The notes: generated from the sequence alone by a model not told the origin. DNA of 64,000 nucleotides from BRHc4a sp049323755 (GCA_049323755.1 JBMOPE010000013.1:1-64000); one strand, 5' to 3'. Counted from the stretch's first letter, positions 53,998 to 62,341 are shown. A program made the numbers and translations.

Positions 53998-54969
53998 ATG
54001 GGCTTCGACTCTAAACCCTGCGTAAGTGTTAGCGGAGGTACCCAGCAGATGTGTACCAACGAACCGGTAAAAATCTGGCCGGTCAATTTCAAAAAACATG
54101 TTTTTGCGAAAATACCGGTAGTCCTTGCAGAGATTGATGTTCAAATTGATGTCCTTTCAACTGTTACTTTACCCGAAGAAGCTCTGGAAATAAAGGATGT
54201 TAAGAAGAGACTCAAGCTGACTCAATGCCGGCTCATTCAGACTTCCAAGAAAAAGAAAGACTGGCAAACGGACTGGGATAAAGGCCGGGACAAAGACTGG
54301 GACGATGACTGGGACGATGACTGGGATAAGGATAAGGATAAGGACTGGGATAAAGAAAAGGACAAGGATTGGGACAAAAAATGGGGTAAAGACAAGTTTA
54401 AAGATTCCAAAAAACACGGCAAATTCAAGTTGTTCCTGGAGGGCTTTGTCCGTAAAAACATACTTTACTCGGTAGCGGGATGCAGAAATAAGTTTGGAGT
54501 ATGTGGCGACATTCGCTCGTGCTCTATTGATGTTCCTTTCAGCTGTGTTACAACCATCGAGAAGTTTGCCAGCCCTCCTCTCCCTGTCGTATTCAGCAAG
54601 AGAGAGGAATTTGAATTCTTCAAATCAGCTCCTCTGCCCCCTAAATTCCCTGAAAAGGACCAGCTGCTGTCAGGAGACTTATCCGAATTTAACCAGTGCA
54701 GTTTTGAGTTCTTCAATGAACTTCCTTTCTGTGAGCTGGTTGCCAGCGAGATCTGTGAGCATGATGAGCTCCTTTTCCAGCAGCCTCTAAAAGGTGGGCC
54801 CTTTGAGGAAAGCACCTTTAGAAAGTTCTCGGAAAAGATGATTATTGACTTAACTCTCAAAATTTTACAAAATCAGCAGGTATTCATTGCTCCGGCTTTC
54901 AAGAAAAAACACGGGTTCAAACCTCCCTTCCACCCGTTCGATGTAAATGAGGATCAGGAAGAAATGTAA
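53998..54969 (+). CDS. Spore coat/exosporium-type protein with Asp/Trp/Lys repeat insert
   Basis: This 323-residue protein resembles the CsxC-type spore-surface family with SPOCS-like segments. Residues 22-80 (EPVKIWPVNFKKHVFAKIPV, VQIDVLSTVTLPEEALEIKD) and 144-190 (LFLEGFVRKNILYSVAGC, CSIDVPFSCVT) are the two conserved halves. Between them, residues 84-142 form a low-complexity insert of DWDKDK-type units with eleven tryptophans among Asp and Lys. Cysteines are scattered through the C-terminal half (residues 160-255). There is no signal peptide, as expected for mother-cell coat proteins. The ribosome site is AAGGAGG. A bidirectional-looking hairpin follows. The assignment to a named coat protein is uncertain. 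Confidence 0.7.
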   Translation: MGFDSKPCVSVSGGTQQMCTNEPVKIWPVNFKKHVFAKIPVVLAEIDVQIDVLSTVTLPEEALEIKDVKKRLKLTQCRLIQTSKKKKDWQTDWDKGRDKDWDDDWDDDWDKDKDKDWDKEKDKDWDKKWGKDKFKDSKKHGKFKLFLEGFVRKNILYSVAGCRNKFGVCGDIRSCSIDVPFSCVTTIEKFASPPLPVVFSKREEFEFFKSAPLPPKFPEKDQLLSGDLSEFNQCSFEFFNELPFCELVASEICEHDELLFQQPLKGGPFEESTFRKFSEKMIIDLTLKILQNQQVFIAPAFKKKHGFKPPFHPFDVNEDQEEM

Positions 54970-54985
54970 TTTACTACTAACGGTA

Positions 54986-55024
54986 AGAGGCAAAGCCGGG
55001 AATGGCTTTGCCTCTTTATTTTTA
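54986..55024 (+). terminator. Terminator after the coat-type gene
   Basis: AGAGGCAAAGCC (54,986-54,997) and GGCTTTGCCTCT (55,004-55,015) form a perfect 12-bp stem followed by TTATTTTT. Confidence 0.92.
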
Positions 55025-55303
55025 CACATTCCTTGTTGTAATGCTGACATTTACAGCATCAACCTGCACACTGGCATTTTCAGAGGATTGCTTTTTATAC
55101 GCCTCTCTTTCATTTATCCGGTCATATCCCCTTCTTTCAGGATTTAATTGGAAAGCAGGACCGGGTGGCCGGGTTTTCGGCCGGTTATTATACCTGGATG
55201 TGTCCCGGAAATATGATAGCTGTAGATTTATACTCAATTCTCCGGCACTAATAAATCTTTTAAAATCAACTCTCTTTTCCGCTTTAAGAACAATTTCATT
55301 CAT
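55022..55303 (-). CDS. Small hypothetical protein, possibly sporulation-controlled
   Basis: This 93-residue protein begins MNEIVLKAEKRVDFKRF and is rich in Arg, Asn and Tyr in its middle (SRYNNRPKTRPPG). No family is recognised. The ATG at 55,303 is chosen because GGGGTGAGG lies just upstream; the frame opens 3 codons earlier. A CATANNNTA-type promoter with an AC at the -35 position is 66 bases upstream, suggesting mother-cell expression next to the coat-type gene. An overlapping plus-strand frame exists but has no ribosome site. Confidence 0.55.
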   Translation of the reverse strand: MNEIVLKAEKRVDFKRFISAGELSINLQLSYFRDTSRYNNRPKTRPPGPAFQLNPERRGYDRINEREAYKKQSSENASVQVDAVNVSITTRNV

Positions 55304-55368
55304 ATGCCTCACCCCTTATAAAAAATCCCGCTCATATAGCTTCCTGGCTTTATCCGTATAATTACTTA

Positions 55369-55396
55369 TATATTATGAGTCTTTAAAAAGCATTGT
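55369..55396 (-). promoter_or_regulatory. Sigma-K/E-like promoter of the small hypothetical gene
   Basis: On the minus strand, AC (55,396-55,395) is followed after 17 bases by CATAATATA (55,377-55,369), fitting the sigma-K form AC-N16/17-CATANNNTA. The motif is short and AT-rich, so chance is possible. Confidence 0.35.
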
Positions 55397-55497
55397 GCAA
55401 AATGAAAGATTGCAGCCGCATTTTCGTAACCCCTTTAGTCCGGTGTGAATATTAATAGCCAAGAGATGGTAGTCGTTTTCAAAAGGGAGGAATTATT

Positions 55498-55815
55498 ATG
55501 GCTTGGGTATCAGGCTTTGTCCGTTATACAAAGACCTCGGAAAACCAACGTCTTTTTCAGGGAGATATTGTATTAAAAAAAGTTGAAGATGTAATCCTGC
55601 ACGGCACTATAACAGAAGCTGACGGGAAAGGACCTGTACCGGGAGCCCTGGTCAAGGTCTTTGCCCAGTCTGCCGACGGCAGGGAAATAGCGCTGGGGCA
55701 CTCTTACACCGGCGAAGACGGCCACTACCTGCTAGCTGTTAATAAAAACAAAATACCGGCTGGAACCGCGGCAATATATGTCAGGGCTGTAGCTAAAAGT
55801 TCACTTTCGGGATAA
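55498..55815 (+). CDS. Small carboxypeptidase-regulatory-like (beta-sandwich) protein
   Basis: This 105-residue protein has an N-terminal MAWVSGFVRYTKTSENQRLF segment and one beta-sandwich domain (VILHGTITEADGKGPVPGALV, ALGHSYTGEDGHYLLAV), the carboxypeptidase-regulatory/CNA-B-like pattern. There is no signal peptide. Similar proteins are common near spore-coat genes of Clostridia. The ribosome site is GGGAGG. The next gene carries a paralogous domain. Confidence 0.65.
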   Translation: MAWVSGFVRYTKTSENQRLFQGDIVLKKVEDVILHGTITEADGKGPVPGALVKVFAQSADGREIALGHSYTGEDGHYLLAVNKNKIPAGTAAIYVRAVAKSSLSG

Positions 55816-55856
55816 CTTCTTAAAAGAAATCCGAATTATATTTTAGGAGCGGTAAT

Positions 55857-56420
55857 ATGGAGAATGTTAATACTGAAAGAGATATTTATACCGGCGAATC
55901 CCAAAACAACGATATGGAGTTTTACACGGTTAGCTCGGCAAAGGTAGCTATTAAATTTCCTTTATTAAAGGAAGACTGTTTACAGGAGGAACAGTCTTCC
56001 ACTATAGAGGAAACGATGGAGAATGAACTTCGATTGGATGATGAGGCTGAAAGCGGGAAAGCAGAGCCTGATGAAAAAAATATAACCGCCGGCAGTACGG
56101 ATGAGCTGGTGTTTCACGGGGTGGTCAGGGACGAAAACAATGAGGTTTTGGAAGGTGCGGCTGTTATATTGTTTGCCTTATACAGGGGTGGTCAGGAAAA
56201 GCCCCTGGGATACGCCTTAACGGGCAGCGGTGGGGAATACGTGATAAATATACCCGGTAAGATTGACTATGACGATCTTGACGGGTTTAAGGCAAGGGCG
56301 GGCAAAGCCATTGGTGAGCCTGCAAAAAGCACTGAACCGGCCAGGGATAAGAAAAGGCCTGATCTAAACAACCGGAAAAATGATTTCAATTCTTTCCTGA
56401 AATTTCTCTTGCAAAGATGA
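55857..56420 (+). CDS. Carboxypeptidase-regulatory-like protein with acidic N-terminus
   Basis: This 187-residue protein has an acidic, low-complexity N-terminal 80 residues and a beta-sandwich domain (about 84-140: LVFHGVVRDENNEVLEGAAV, LGYALTGSGGEYVINIPG) similar to that of the preceding gene, from which it is separated by 41 bases. The C-terminal tail is basic. The ribosome site is AGGAG. A structural role on the spore or cell surface is inference. Confidence 0.62.
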   Translation: MENVNTERDIYTGESQNNDMEFYTVSSAKVAIKFPLLKEDCLQEEQSSTIEETMENELRLDDEAESGKAEPDEKNITAGSTDELVFHGVVRDENNEVLEGAAVILFALYRGGQEKPLGYALTGSGGEYVINIPGKIDYDDLDGFKARAGKAIGEPAKSTEPARDKKRPDLNNRKNDFNSFLKFLLQR

Positions 56421-56595
56421 TAAAAGAAAGGGGCCGCACCTTTATCATCCCCAGAGTTTAAGTTTATTCGCCTGCCGGAAAAAATATTTCGGTTACATAT
56501 TTCTTCTATTGTGTACACAATATATTTCTCCTGTGCCGGCATAATTTTAGTATAAACCTTCCTGTAACTGGAATGTAAACATTAATTTCAATCAC

Positions 56596-56639
56596 ACCAT
56601 ATTATGGTTATTGACACTTTTTTTACCATATGGTATTAT
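56596..56639 (+). promoter_or_regulatory. Promoter with two ACCATA/TATGGT operators before the FeeM-like gene
   Basis: TTGACA (56,611-56,616) and TATTAT (56,634-56,639) are separated by exactly 17 bp. A perfect palindrome ACCATA-T-TATGGT (56,596-56,608) sits just upstream of the -35, and ACCATATGGT (56,625-56,634) spans the spacer into the -10. The two sites share the same half-site, with centres 27-28 bp apart, which suggests a dimeric regulator repressing the promoter. Confidence 0.65.
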
Positions 56640-56644
56640 TTTCC

Positions 56645-56800
56645 ATACATCAACATAATAACCCGGCCTTAGTTATGGACCAATTTCTCAGTCCTGGCTA
56701 GCACATTAACCACAATACGCCCTAGGCGTAACATCAAGAAAGCAGGTCCTGGGAGCTCTAACTGTTATTTGACCGCCCGCAGGCGGTTATTATTATCCCC
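56645..56800 (+). promoter_or_regulatory. Structured leader and terminator-like hairpin before the FeeM-like gene
   Basis: Behind the promoter lie hairpins GGAC/GTCC (56,677-56,694), TACGCC-CTA-GGCGTA (56,716-56,730) and ACCGCC-CGCA-GGCGGT (56,772-56,787), the last followed by TATTATTAT. The gene starts 61 bases beyond. This may be an attenuator or riboswitch-like leader of about 200 nt. No known class was recognised. Positions 56,421-56,595 contain only AT-rich sequence. Confidence 0.45.
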
Positions 56801-56847
56801 GGGGAAAAAGCCAGTGCCATCAAATCTGTACACAGGAGTTGATTTTT

Positions 56848-57975
56848 TTGACAAAAGATTTAAACAGCCGGAGGTCTCGCAGTATTTCTTCAGAGTCTCC
56901 TGTAGTAGACATAGCCTCGGAAAAAAAAGACCGGGAAAGTATATATGGCTTTCGCTACCGGATTTATGTTGAATTAATGAATAAAAACCTTAGTTCGGTT
57001 GACCACGTTAATAAATTGATGTATGACGATTTCGATTACTGGGGTTTAATTATTTATGTCCGAATAGGGTTGGAAATTGTTGGCACCCTTAGGTTGAATA
57101 TAGGATTTATAAATGACTTTTCTTCTTTTTTTATCAATTCCTACCGATTGGACAAGTTCCATAAGATTGCCATAGATAACAAGAAAAGCCCTATTTTGTG
57201 CTTTGCTTCAAAACTAATGATTGCCCCGGCCTACCAGGGCACATACATTATTAAACTTATAATGGAAAAGGTTCATAGCATCTGCAGGGAAAAGAAAATA
57301 CAGTTTATGTTCATGGGCTGTGCACCGGGACTGGTGAGTTTTTATGAAAAAATGGGCTTTAGAAGATATACATCGAACATCAATATCCCGGAGTACGGCT
57401 ATATAGTACCCCTGGTTATTTTGCCGGAGGACGCTGAACATCTATGTAATGTGGACTCCCCTTTTATTTTTGATAATAAAGTGGAATATTCCAGTAAAAT
57501 GTCAGCCTGGCTGGCCCAGGAGTTCCCCGAAACAATAAAATTTATAAACCTAAACTTAATTAACAGGGAGAACTATTGGGACTTTTTGACAGAAAAATTT
57601 AAAAATCCGCCTGACAAGGCTATAACCCTTTTTCATGGGCTGTCCAGGACCCAAATATATAGAATATTACGGACAGCAACCATTCTCCAGTGCCAGAAGG
57701 GCGATGCAGTTATCAACAGCGATTCGGTGGACGAGGCATTTATTCTGCTGTCCGGCACACTGGAGATAAGCAGACAGGTTTCAGGTTATCACCATTTAAT
57801 TTCTATCCTTGATGCAGGACAGGCTTTTATCAATATAGTTAGCGGCGATCTTTCAACAAGAGAAACTACAGTAACTGCATTAACAGATTCAGAAATACTT
57901 GTATTATCGAGCAATCTGATTAATAGAATAGCAAGCTTAACTGAGCCGAAAGCAATACTGCACCAGTCATCTTAG
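56848..57975 (+). CDS. FeeM/autoinducer-synthase-like acyltransferase fused to a cyclic-nucleotide-binding domain
   Basis: This 375-residue protein combines two domains. Residues about 25-205 follow the FeeM N-acyl amino acid synthase pattern: YGFRYRIYVELMN, GLEIVGTLRLNIGFIND, ASKLMIAPAYQGTYI and YEKMGFRRY with a later EYGYIVPLVI. Residues about 255-370 match the cNMP/CRP-like sensor: LFHGLSRTQIYRIL, GDAVINSDSVDEAFILLSGTLEI and TVTALTDSEILVLSSNLI. There is no C-terminal helix-turn-helix, so it is not a CRP regulator. The TTG at 56,848 is the best start, 9 bases after AGGAG. The family makes long-chain N-acyl amino acids from acyl-ACP. Control by a nucleotide or ligand is inference. Confidence 0.72.
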   Translation: MTKDLNSRRSRSISSESPVVDIASEKKDRESIYGFRYRIYVELMNKNLSSVDHVNKLMYDDFDYWGLIIYVRIGLEIVGTLRLNIGFINDFSSFFINSYRLDKFHKIAIDNKKSPILCFASKLMIAPAYQGTYIIKLIMEKVHSICREKKIQFMFMGCAPGLVSFYEKMGFRRYTSNINIPEYGYIVPLVILPEDAEHLCNVDSPFIFDNKVEYSSKMSAWLAQEFPETIKFINLNLINRENYWDFLTEKFKNPPDKAITLFHGLSRTQIYRILRTATILQCQKGDAVINSDSVDEAFILLSGTLEISRQVSGYHHLISILDAGQAFINIVSGDLSTRETTVTALTDSEILVLSSNLINRIASLTEPKAILHQSS

Positions 57976-58010
57976 TTATTTGTATAAAAAGCTTAGGAGG
58001 CTTATCACTA

Positions 58011-59765
58011 ATGGATAAAAAAGTTGACTTACTGCTTGTTAACAGCCTGCCACTGCGACAGAGGACAATTTCAGATACATCACTTGAAAACAGCCTGGCC
58101 ATTATCCGAACTTACCTGGAGGACAGAAACTACAACATTAAAGTACTGGATTACCAGAGAATAAATAATCTGGAAAAAGGAATACCTAAATGGTGCATTG
58201 CATTACTAAGGCACATAACCACAATGCAAATAAATGCCTACAGCAATAACAATAAAATACAGGCTATTCTTCTTATGATTTTATCTTTTCCTTTCCATTC
58301 TTTGTCCTTTTTCTGCAAAAAACTATTCATAAAAGGCATCATTAAAGAAATAGTAAATACTGTAAAGGTTAATAATGTGCCCTTTGTAGGTATTAAGGTA
58401 TGGTATGGAGATGCATATAAATGGAGCACCTGTCTTTCCTCGGAATTAAGAAAGCAATGCAAAGAAACAGTTGTTATTGCGGGCGGCCCGCAGGTGAAGG
58501 TGTACGGGGAGGCCGTTGTTGAAAAAAAACAGTTTGACCTGGCAGTTATGGGCCCCGGTGAAGAAGTACTTAATCAACTTCTCGAATTAAGAAAGAAAAT
58601 ATTAAAAAAACAAGATTTTCTCAAAGCAGTATTGTCAAAAAACAATCATTCCGCGATAATAAAGCACGATGCATTTCTTTATGATAAGGCCAATGCTAAC
58701 AAATCCTCTATAAATGCAATCATTCCAAAGTACAATAAAAACGACCTGGAAGGTAAGATATATCTTCATACACTGGTTGACGGGTATGGCTGCCCCTGGA
58801 ACAAATGTTATTTCTGCACACATACCCGTTACAAAGCTCCCTATCGGCCCAGGGATGTAAAACAAATAATAGATGAGATAAAGTCAATGTCAGAAATGGG
58901 AATTTCATTTTTCAGGCTTAGCAGCTCTGACACACCTCTCACCCATGGTAAAAAAATAGCTCAGGCAATATTGGATGGCAATTTGCAGATAAATTACTCC
59001 ATGTTTACCAGACCGGCCAGGGTGACAAGGGAAAGGTTTGAGACATACTGTCTCATGATAAAATCTGGTCTCAGGGCGGTTTTTATAGGGGGAGAGACAG
59101 GCCACGACCTTATAAACAATAAAATTATGAACAAGGGCGTCTGCAGGGAAGATATTATTGACACAATAATATCTATTAAAAAGGCAGCCAAAATCACTGG
59201 AAAAAGCTGTCGAATTGGACTTTCCCTGATATATCCCTGCCCTGTAACGGATAATGTTTCAATGCAAGATGTATACGAGGAAAATATTTCACTTGTAAAA
59301 AGCACTATTCCCGATACAGTTCTTGTTAATCCACCGGGAGTATTTCCGGGAACCAGATGGTTTGAAAAGGCAGAAAGCCTTGGCTTTAAATTTAAGGATA
59401 GCCTTGTCCATGACTTGATGCAGTATGAGTACTCTATACATAAACCCGTGGAATTATGGAAAAAGCTTGATATTTCTTTAGGTGATTATGAATTGCGTAA
59501 ATTAGCTTCAGAAACCGGAAGGCTTCGCAGGGAAATAGCCTCCATGGGGATTCCCACTGATGTTTCCGATGAATACCTCATGATGTCCGGGGCGATAGGA
59601 CTTAAAACCAGGGAACAACTGCAGCAGTTTAAAACAAACACACTGATAGATACTATATCCGGAAGCACCAGGTATACAGAAGAAATTGCCAGAGAAATAA
59701 ATCATGTTAGCGCCAAAATAGCAAAACATAATATAAAAAACTCATCTATGGCAGTTTCCCTTTAA
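58011..59765 (+). CDS. B12-binding-type radical SAM protein with CxxxxCxxC motif
   Basis: This 584-residue protein has an N-terminal Rossmann-like B12-type domain (1-200: LLLVNSLPLRQRT, VVIAGGPQVKVYGEAVV, VMGPGEEVLNQLL) and a radical SAM core. The cluster motif is C261-x4-C266-x2-C269 (CPWNKCYFC), the CPWN-type variant with one extra residue against the usual CxxxC. Later motifs are FRLSSSDTPLT, VFIGGETGHD and IGLSLIYPCPV. A distinct C-terminal region (about 440-584) is unassigned. It lies 36 bases after the FeeM-like gene with ribosome site TAGGAGG, so the two are probably one operon. It may modify the acylated product or its precursor, which is inference. Confidence 0.82.
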   Translation: MDKKVDLLLVNSLPLRQRTISDTSLENSLAIIRTYLEDRNYNIKVLDYQRINNLEKGIPKWCIALLRHITTMQINAYSNNNKIQAILLMILSFPFHSLSFFCKKLFIKGIIKEIVNTVKVNNVPFVGIKVWYGDAYKWSTCLSSELRKQCKETVVIAGGPQVKVYGEAVVEKKQFDLAVMGPGEEVLNQLLELRKKILKKQDFLKAVLSKNNHSAIIKHDAFLYDKANANKSSINAIIPKYNKNDLEGKIYLHTLVDGYGCPWNKCYFCTHTRYKAPYRPRDVKQIIDEIKSMSEMGISFFRLSSSDTPLTHGKKIAQAILDGNLQINYSMFTRPARVTRERFETYCLMIKSGLRAVFIGGETGHDLINNKIMNKGVCREDIIDTIISIKKAAKITGKSCRIGLSLIYPCPVTDNVSMQDVYEENISLVKSTIPDTVLVNPPGVFPGTRWFEKAESLGFKFKDSLVHDLMQYEYSIHKPVELWKKLDISLGDYELRKLASETGRLRREIASMGIPTDVSDEYLMMSGAIGLKTREQLQQFKTNTLIDTISGSTRYTEEIAREINHVSAKIAKHNIKNSSMAVSL

Positions 59766-59820
59766 CTCCAAGGCACATACATTAATGTTTAAATAACATA
59801 CCATCCCAATATAAGGAAAA

Positions 59821-59854
59821 AAAGGAATCCCGACAGGGATTCCTTTAATTTTTC
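59821..59854 (+). terminator. Terminator of the FeeM-like/radical SAM operon
   Basis: AAAGGAATCCC (59,821-59,831) and GGGATTCCTTT (59,836-59,846) form a perfect 11-bp stem with a GACA loop followed by AATTTTT. Confidence 0.9.
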
Positions 59855-60026
59855 AGGATTATTGGTTACTCTTTGAAAAGCTGTTTTTGTAAAATCCGGT
59901 GGGAATAAAAAAATTACCAAATAGCAACGAATTTTTCATTTGGCAGATTTTCATGACCATATATACAGGAATAAACATACCATTAATTTAAAATTGTAAT
60001 TTGAGTGGTTAAAGGGGGTTTTATAG

Positions 60027-60512
60027 GTGGGCGAGAACGAAATAATTTCCATTGCCAGGGAAGTTATTAATGAAAATACCTCTTTTATCCTTAAAAAGCT
60101 GGGTTTTATAGAAAAGCCCCACAATTTAAAATTAAAAATATGTGAGTCTTATGATGATGCTTTGGGAATGTGCTTTGCGTACTTTAAAGACAATGATAAA
60201 AAAGAACTGACAGAAGCTGTGGTTATATTATATCCATCCAATATGATATGGATAAAAATATCAGACAGAATAAGGCTTCCGAGAATTAGTAAATTCTCGC
60301 AAAAGCTTTTTGAAAGAAAGGTTCTTCATGTTCTGGCCCATGAGCTTCGGCATTTCTGGCAATATCATACCGGAGAGCACAGGGAATATCACCGGCTGTC
60401 CAAATTTCTACCCGGCAAAGTGCATCTTATTGAGTTGGATGCCGAAAAATGGGCCGAAGATTTTTTATCAGTATACGGTTTTATACCCAGAATAGCTAAT
60501 TTATCGGTATAA
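60027..60512 (+). CDS. Small HExxH putative metalloprotein
   Basis: This 161-residue protein has the zinc-protease motif HELRH (105-109) in a helix (VLHVLAHELRHFWQYHTG) and a possible third ligand in IELDAEKWAEDF (135-146), the usual arrangement of small zincins. There is no signal peptide or membrane segment. The start is GTG with AAAGGGGG about 9 bases upstream. It follows the FeeM-like/radical SAM operon after a terminator and so is likely separately transcribed. The substrate is unknown. Confidence 0.65.
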   Translation: MGENEIISIAREVINENTSFILKKLGFIEKPHNLKLKICESYDDALGMCFAYFKDNDKKELTEAVVILYPSNMIWIKISDRIRLPRISKFSQKLFERKVLHVLAHELRHFWQYHTGEHREYHRLSKFLPGKVHLIELDAEKWAEDFLSVYGFIPRIANLSV

Positions 60513-60520
60513 GAGGGTTA

Positions 60521-61015
60521 TTAAGAAACTCCAACCCTTACTATCTCAGGTTTTAATATCCTGACAATATCCTTTGGACCCATTCCAACGAGAAAGCCTC
60601 TTTTTCCACCATTTATAAAAATCTTAGGAAGCTCAAGAATAGTTTCCTCCATGTATACAGGTATAACCTTCCGGGTTCCGAAAGGAGAAGTCCCTCCTAC
60701 AAGATATCCAGTATGTTTTGCCGCAGTATCAGGAGAACACGGAGAAACGGATTTTACACCCAGGAGCCTGGCAAGGCTCCTGGTGGAAACCTGAAGGTCT
60801 CCGTGCATCAGTACAATTATTGGATTTTTACTCTCATCTTCAAGCACGATAGTTTTAATAACAACATGCTCATCAACACCCAGTTCACGGGATGATGCTG
60901 CAGTCCCTCCGCGCTCCTGATACTCATACAGGTGGGAGGTAAATTCTACTTTCTCTTTATTTAGTAAACGTGTAGCAGGGGTGACAGGGTATTTATCTTT
61001 TGCCACAGCAAGCAA
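60521..61015 (-). CDS. ybaK: YbaK/EbsC-type aminoacyl-tRNA deacylase
   Basis: This 164-residue protein is a Cys-tRNA(Pro)/Cys-tRNA(Cys) deacylase: TPATRLLNKEKVEFTSHLYEY, the KTIVLEDESKNPIIVLMHGDLQ-type strand pair (read in parts), KSVSPCSPDTAAKHTGYLVGG, PFGTRKVIPVYME and FINGGKRGFLVGM are the expected blocks. It edits mischarged tRNA in the cytoplasm. The TTG at 61,015 is used, but the GTG three codons later is an alternative since AAAGG serves either. It is convergent with the HExxH gene. Confidence 0.93.
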   Translation of the reverse strand: MLAVAKDKYPVTPATRLLNKEKVEFTSHLYEYQERGGTAASSRELGVDEHVVIKTIVLEDESKNPIIVLMHGDLQVSTRSLARLLGVKSVSPCSPDTAAKHTGYLVGGTSPFGTRKVIPVYMEETILELPKIFINGGKRGFLVGMGPKDIVRILKPEIVRVGVS

Positions 61016-61060
61016 CAGCCTTTCGTAGTTTTATACCCTCAAAATGACCCCAGGTCTTTA

Positions 61061-61227
61061 TTAGCCACAGAGGACACAGAGATTAGCTCACAGGCACTAC
61101 TCTAAAGCAAAAGTTAATAAATTCGAGAAAATCGGCCAGCCGTTTTAATTTCATATTATTTAGAAGTCTTTTAGCATTCAAGCAGGGCTAAAAACCTCTG
61201 TGTCCTCTGTGTGCTCTGTGGCTTTAA
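61061..61227. repeat. MITE-like element with CACAGAG terminal inverted repeats
   Basis: TTAGCCACAGAGGACACAGAG (61,061-61,081) and its near-complement around 61,196-61,227 include a perfect 16-bp inverted repeat CACAGAGGACACAGAG / CTCTGTGTCCTCTGTG. The intervening 114 bases have no open frame. It lies in the 447-bp gap between ybaK and the M50 protease. The rest of that gap is AT-rich with a TATAAT near 61,419 and no other feature seen. Confidence 0.55.
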
Positions 61228-61462
61228 AAGGACCCTAATTTTCATTCTCTGATGGTGCCTGCCGCTTGCGGCATGAAAAACTATCCCTTATTTTGGATAA
61301 ATATACCTCAAGAAAAATAATGCGTCAAGAAGCGGCAAGATGCACTGAATACATTGTTTCATAAACTGTTATGCGCGGGCTGGAATAAAAAAGGAGCTAT
61401 TATCCTGCACTATCAGTGTATAATAGTTTTAGTGCATCTTTAAATACTCCGGAGGACAGCCT

Positions 61463-62341
61463 ATGGACGATAATGATAAAAAAAGTGACGATTACCAATT
61501 TGGAAACAACAACCCACCTGAAGATGACATAAAAAACGAAACCGGAAAAAAGTCCTTTTTTAAAACTTTTGGGCCTGTTTTGGTTGTAATTGCTTTGCTG
61601 GGCAAGGTTATAAAGCCTCTTCTTGTGCTTTTGAAATTTAGCAAGTTCGGCGCCACCTTTATTTCAATGTTTGTTACAGTGATCGTTTACTCTCTTTTTT
61701 TTGGATGGAAATTTGCGTTGGGCTTTGTCATTTTGCTACTGATCCATGAAAACGGTCATATACTGGCGGCTAAAAAAATAGGCCTGCCTGTTTCCAAACC
61801 AATATTTATTCCCTTCGTGGGAGCTTTTATAAGTATGAAGGAAATGCCCAAAAGCGCCAGGCAGGAAGCAATAATAGGCGTGGGCGGACCTCTTTTAGGG
61901 GGACTTGCCTCAATTGCATGCTTTTTCATATATGACATCTTTGATGAAACATACTGGCTGGCCCTTGGCTATGTCGGGTGCTTTCTAAACCTGTTTAACC
62001 TTGTTCCCCTGGGATTTCTCGACGGAGGCAGGATAGCCACCGCTATATCCATTTGGCTATGGGTGCCCGGTGCAATTATTTTGGGTATCCTGGCCATTAA
62101 ATTGGGAAGCCCCATAGTTATTCTGGTTTTAATATTAGGACTTTTCGAGGGATACAAGGTATTTAAGAAAAGGCATAATCCTGAATCTCTTCAATACTAC
62201 CAGATAGATCCCTCGTTCAGATTTAAAATGGGGATGGCCTACCTGCTGCTCGTTGCGGTGCTGGGCGCAGGGATGGGAATCTCCCTTGAAATTCTGGACA
62301 ATATCAGACGGTTCGACGGTCCCGGTTACGGCTCCTTATAA
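61463..62341 (+). CDS. Site-2 protease (M50) family membrane protein
   Basis: This 292-residue protein has a charged 30-residue N-terminal tail, about six hydrophobic segments and the M50 zinc motifs H95-E96-x2-H99 (LLIHENGHILAA) and FNLVPLGFLDGGR with D187. Such proteases cut membrane-bound regulators within the bilayer. It is of the short group without PDZ or CBS domains. The ribosome site is CCGGAGGA. The substrate is unknown. Confidence 0.9.
   Translation: MDDNDKKSDDYQFGNNNPPEDDIKNETGKKSFFKTFGPVLVVIALLGKVIKPLLVLLKFSKFGATFISMFVTVIVYSLFFGWKFALGFVILLLIHENGHILAAKKIGLPVSKPIFIPFVGAFISMKEMPKSARQEAIIGVGGPLLGGLASIACFFIYDIFDETYWLALGYVGCFLNLFNLVPLGFLDGGRIATAISIWLWVPGAIILGILAIKLGSPIVILVLILGLFEGYKVFKKRHNPESLQYYQIDPSFRFKMGMAYLLLVAVLGAGMGISLEILDNIRRFDGPGYGSL

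Noticed and set aside
55002..55361. 119-residue plus-strand ORF
   Set aside because: It overlaps the preceding terminator, has no ribosome site, and is antisense to a frame with a good ribosome site.
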